In this document: positions 6,342 to 7,903 of the stretch, in pieces | Layout of the letters: each line of letters starts with the position of its first letter | How positions within the stretch are numbered: position 1 is the stretch's first letter | From: Acidobacteriota bacterium | GTDB lineage: Bacteria; Acidobacteriota; Terriglobia; Terriglobales; Acidobacteriaceae | Reading direction: 5' to 3' | DNA: 7,903 nucleotides | Assembly (NCBI GenBank): GCA_003225595.1 | Contig: QIAR01000214.1 | Coordinates: forward strand, 1 to 7,903 | Made by a program: the position numbers and the translations under genes | Notes under the pieces: model-generated | Told to the model about the DNA's origin: nothing | Database searches by the model: none | What the model saw: the letters and a program-made list of their open reading frames with translations, nothing else

Positions 6342-6357
6342 TGGCCTTATAACTGCC
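6342..6357 (+). promoter_or_regulatory. Candidate sigma-54 promoter of pilin 2
   Basis: TGGCCTTATAACTGCC keeps the GG-N10-GC spacing and shares TGGCC, the central TAA and TGCC with the site before pilin 1. It ends 59 bases before the ATG at 6417. It fits the TGGCACG consensus less well than the first site, so the support comes mainly from its conservation and position. Confidence 0.5.
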
Positions 6358-6416
6358 ACTAAATTCATGGCAATATCGCCGTGCTTACGATTTCCCTCAG
6401 AGGTGAGGAAAACAAG

Positions 6417-6911
6417 ATGCCGAAACTGAAGGGTTTCTCACTGATTGAGTTGCTGATTGTAGTGGCGATTATCCTGATCATCGCCGCCATTGCGATTCCC
6501 AATCTGCTGCGTGCGCGTATAGCCGCCAATGAGTCGGCTGCGGTCAGCTCGATCCGCACGATAGGCACAGCTGAGGTTAGCTATCAAACCATCTACCCGG
6601 CGACTGGGTATGCAGCTGCTCTGACCAATCTCGGCGGAGCGCAGCCCTGTGTGCCGGCCGTGGCCAACGCATGCCTGATTGATGACGTGCTAGCGCAAAA
6701 CGGGACCCCAGCCGGCACCGGCAAGAGTGGTTATAACTTTTCCGCAACCGGCGACGTGTCCACCTTTTTCGTGACCGCGGTTCCCATCGCCGTCAACAAG
6801 ACTGGTAACCGCAGCTTCTGCGGAGTTGCCGATGCCGTGCTGCGATTCAACTCGTCGGGGGCAGCTATTGGTAACGCTGCTGCTTGCCTGGCACTAAACG
6901 CGATTAATTAG
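6417..6911 (+). CDS. Type IV pilin, major-pilin type (pilin 2)
   Basis: Prepilin of 164 residues, a tandem paralogue of the gene at 5551. The leader MPKLKG is cut before FSLIE, and residues 5-40 (KGFSLIELLI through RARIAANES) are identical to pilin 1. The globular domain differs but keeps the cysteine layout (C78/C86 and C135/C157), NLGGAQPC and ACLIDD. The ATG at 6417 gives the standard leader and has GAGGA at 6405-6409, 7 bases upstream. An in-frame alternative start at 6381 would add 12 residues before the leader and is rejected. The conserved N-terminal region differs from pilin 1 at many synonymous sites, so the duplication is old and both copies have been kept under selection. It has its own promoter-like site and terminator. 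The two could form mixed or alternative pili. Confidence 0.93.
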   Translation: MPKLKGFSLIELLIVVAIILIIAAIAIPNLLRARIAANESAAVSSIRTIGTAEVSYQTIYPATGYAAALTNLGGAQPCVPAVANACLIDDVLAQNGTPAGTGKSGYNFSATGDVSTFFVTAVPIAVNKTGNRSFCGVADAVLRFNSSGAAIGNAAACLALNAIN

Positions 6912-7042
6912 TAACTGAATTGGCGTGGGCATCGGCAGAGACGACAGAAGTGGGGAAGCCGAGTTAGGGACGTTTTGTTTACTTGTCCTAAAGTTTCGTG
7001 CGAGTTTGGCGTTGTGCCTGGGGGAAGGTACACATCCAACCG

Positions 7043-7071
7043 GGAACCGAGCTCGCTCGGTTCCTTTTTTT
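7043..7071 (+). terminator. Rho-independent terminator after pilin 2
   Basis: A 9-bp perfect stem, GGAACCGAG (7043-7051) with CTCGGTTCC (7056-7064), closes a CTCG loop and is followed by seven T residues (7065-7071). It lies about 130 bases after the pilin stop; no gene was seen between them. Confidence 0.9.
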
Positions 7072-7097
7072 CTTCAGGTGAGATTTTCTTGCTCCGG

Positions 7098-7114
7098 CGC
7101 CGAGCTATTCGGCG
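7098..7114. repeat. GCCGAGCTA hairpin, copy 1 (REP-like)
   Basis: CGCCGA (7098-7103) pairs with TCGGCG (7109-7114) around GCTAT. The sequence GCCGAGCTA...TCGGCGAT recurs at 7223-7242. There is no T tract, so it is not a terminator. The location just upstream of a REP-associated transposase remnant makes a REP-like element plausible. Confidence 0.45.
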
Positions 7115-7222
7115 ATTTCTGCCTGGTCAATCCGAAGCTTTCTCATGGCGAAATTTAACCCTTTGACGCAGGGATTCCCGAATTGGCACGAGCCATGTAG
7201 GCCCACACGCCTGGTCTGCGCG

Positions 7223-7239
7223 GCCGAGCTAGGCTCGGC
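7223..7239. repeat. GCCGAGCTA hairpin, copy 2 (REP-like)
   Basis: GCCGAGC (7223-7229) pairs perfectly with GCTCGGC (7233-7239) around TAG. It lies 17 bases before the ATG of the REP-associated transposase remnant and shares GCCGAGCTA and TCGGCGAT with the hairpin at 7098. No T tract follows. Confidence 0.5.
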
Positions 7240-7256
7240 GATATCATCGGTCTTGA

Positions 7257-7413
7257 ATGCCCAAGGCTTTCTACCGCCGCGACCTGCCTCATCTGCGGGC
7301 CAACTACAAACCACACTTCCTGACCTTCTGCACTTACAAGCGTTGGATCCTTCCGGAGGGCACGTTCAGTAGTGTTGCAGTGCCGTCTTCATGAGAATCG
7401 CGCGCGGGGTTAG
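7257..7413 (+). pseudogene. N-terminal fragment of a REP-associated tyrosine transposase (Y1/IS200-like), frameshifted
   Basis: From the ATG at 7257 the frame reads MPKAFYRRDLPHLRANYKPH then FLTFCTYKRWILPE, which resembles the start of REP-associated tyrosine transposases (pattern YRRxLPHxxxxxKPHFxTFxTxxRWxLP). At the GGG of 7358-7360 it must shift by one base to continue as ARSVVLQCRLHENRARG before TAG at 7411-7413. The family's HUH metal-binding motif (as in MPDHVH) and its catalytic tyrosine are absent, since only about the first 50 residues remain. Full-length relatives are roughly 150-250 residues. These proteins are single-copy in many genomes and act on REP palindromes; two hairpins lie just upstream. 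The fragment is certainly inactive. Confidence 0.7.
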
Positions 7414-7558
7414 CGACAGCGGTCAGTCCTGCAAATGAAAGCAGCTCGAAGCAAAAATAAGATTCGCCCGGCTCATCTGCAAAGATTTTGGTACCCAATT
7501 GCATGATCTCACTTTTTCCCGGTCTAGCATGGCAGCAGATTCATCCATCAGAAGGGCC
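7414..7558. other. Intergenic gap between transposase remnant and HNH gene
   Basis: No gene, strong hairpin or promoter was recognised. A - strand frame covering 7423-7620 overlaps the HNH gene out of frame and shows no family features. The stretch may include eroded transposase sequence. Confidence 0.4.
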
Positions 7559-7783
7559 CTAACCATGTACCAAGGAATGGCAGGGATGGCACAGCGTAAT
7601 GAGATTATCTCTGAGGTCACTCCCGCAATGGCTGCGCAGCTGCTTGTGATGGACCTCCAGCGATTTCATGCTGCCACAGGATTGGCATCGCCATCCGTCA
7701 CGTTCAAGCACTTGTCTCTGAAGATGCCTGTAGGAATTAGCGTCCAGTCGCCAGCGAGGCTGCTTCGGCCGTACCCTGTTCAC
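7559..7783 (-). CDS. Small stand-alone HNH endonuclease
   Basis: A protein of about 74 residues that is almost entirely one HNH nuclease domain, expected to nick or cut DNA with a divalent metal and a structural zinc. Visible motifs, numbered from the GTG start, are RDGWRCQSCGS (28-38, first CxxC pair), LEVHHK (42-47, the catalytic His pair), NLITLC (60-65) and CHPCHSLVH (65-73, second CxxC pair and the terminal H). The basic N-terminus (VRPKQPRWRLD) probably touches DNA. The start taken is GTG (7781-7783), preceded by a G-rich CAGGGGGCATC. This is not certain, because the same frame stays open upstream to the window edge and the protein could be longer. It is alone on its strand and next to transposase debris, like small mobile HNH genes. 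The target and host role are unknown. Confidence 0.8.
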   Translation of the reverse strand: MNRVRPKQPRWRLDANSYRHLQRQVLERDGWRCQSCGSMKSLEVHHKQLRSHCGSDLRDNLITLCHPCHSLVHG

Positions 7784-7903
7784 GATGCCCCCTGGTTCTC
7801 TTGTTCCAGGAAGGCTTCTTTTTGCGCATGTGGCAGGAACTTGAAAAATCGCGAGATCGAATGCAAAAGCAACTCCGGGCTCCCATTGTCCAGGTTTGCC
7901 CCC
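7784..7903. other. Upstream of HNH gene to window end
   Basis: No separate gene is recognised. On the - strand the HNH frame runs open through this stretch, reading ...AFDLAIFQVPATCAKRSLPG then TREPGGIV before the chosen GTG. These residues match no family I can recognise. They could be an N-terminal extension of the HNH protein or chance open frame. Confidence 0.4.

Noticed and set aside
6381..6416. Upstream start for pilin 2 at 6381
   Set aside because: It would add 12 residues before a standard MPKLKG leader, and the GAGGA at 6405-6409 is placed for the ATG at 6417.
7178..7193. CCGAATTGGCACGAG resembles a cDNA-library linker
   Set aside because: It differs from the linker by a missing base, there is no vector sequence around it, and a chance match is more likely.
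7184..7199. TGGCACG-N4-ATGTA, a perfect sigma-54 -24 half
   Set aside because: The -12 part lacks the GC of TTGC, and only a transposase remnant follows.

Overview
The window looks like an accessory stretch of a chromosome from a Gram-negative bacterium, most likely an acidobacterium. That is an inference from three things: two short type IV pilins of a style common in that phylum, a YtfJ/GerW-like protein in a genome that also encodes a TolC-type outer-membrane channel, and a remnant of a REP-associated (Y1/IS200-like) transposase. No rRNA, tRNA or CRISPR array was seen.

Left part (1-2992, + strand): a metal-efflux style operon. It opens with the 3' portion of a Tat-exported two-domain multicopper oxidase with a Met-rich tail, cut by the window edge. 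A CusC/CzcC-like outer-membrane channel gene follows 33 bp later. Then comes a well-placed ribosome binding site and an 18-residue stub where the RND adaptor (CusB type) would be expected. The inner-membrane pump and adaptor are not present here, so the operon appears broken at its third gene.

Middle part (3041-5046, mainly - strand): a small YtfJ/GerW-like gene, and upstream of it a decayed C-terminal piece of a Rieske ring-hydroxylating oxygenase alpha subunit. A 1254-bp IS5-type insertion sequence (3524-4777) with 19-bp perfect terminal inverted repeats and a 4-bp TAAA target duplication sits between the oxygenase remnant and the YtfJ-like gene. Its transposase is split by one extra base in a G run.

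Right-centre (5315-7071, + strand): two tandem type IV pilin genes. Each has its own rho-independent terminator, its own candidate sigma-54 promoter (TGGCC-N6-7-type -24/-12 boxes about 60-66 bp before the ATG) and a shared block about 120 bp further upstream that contains a GACA-N5-TGTC palindrome. This layout resembles PilR-type enhancer control of pilA, with each pilin transcribed separately.

Right end (7072-7903): related GCCGAGCTA hairpins, a frameshifted N-terminal fragment of a REP-associated tyrosine transposase, and on the - strand a small stand-alone HNH nuclease gene. Mobile-element debris therefore flanks the pilin pair on both sides. No wholly new system is evident. The most interesting signals are the duplicated pilin control regions and the operon and pseudogene breakpoints.
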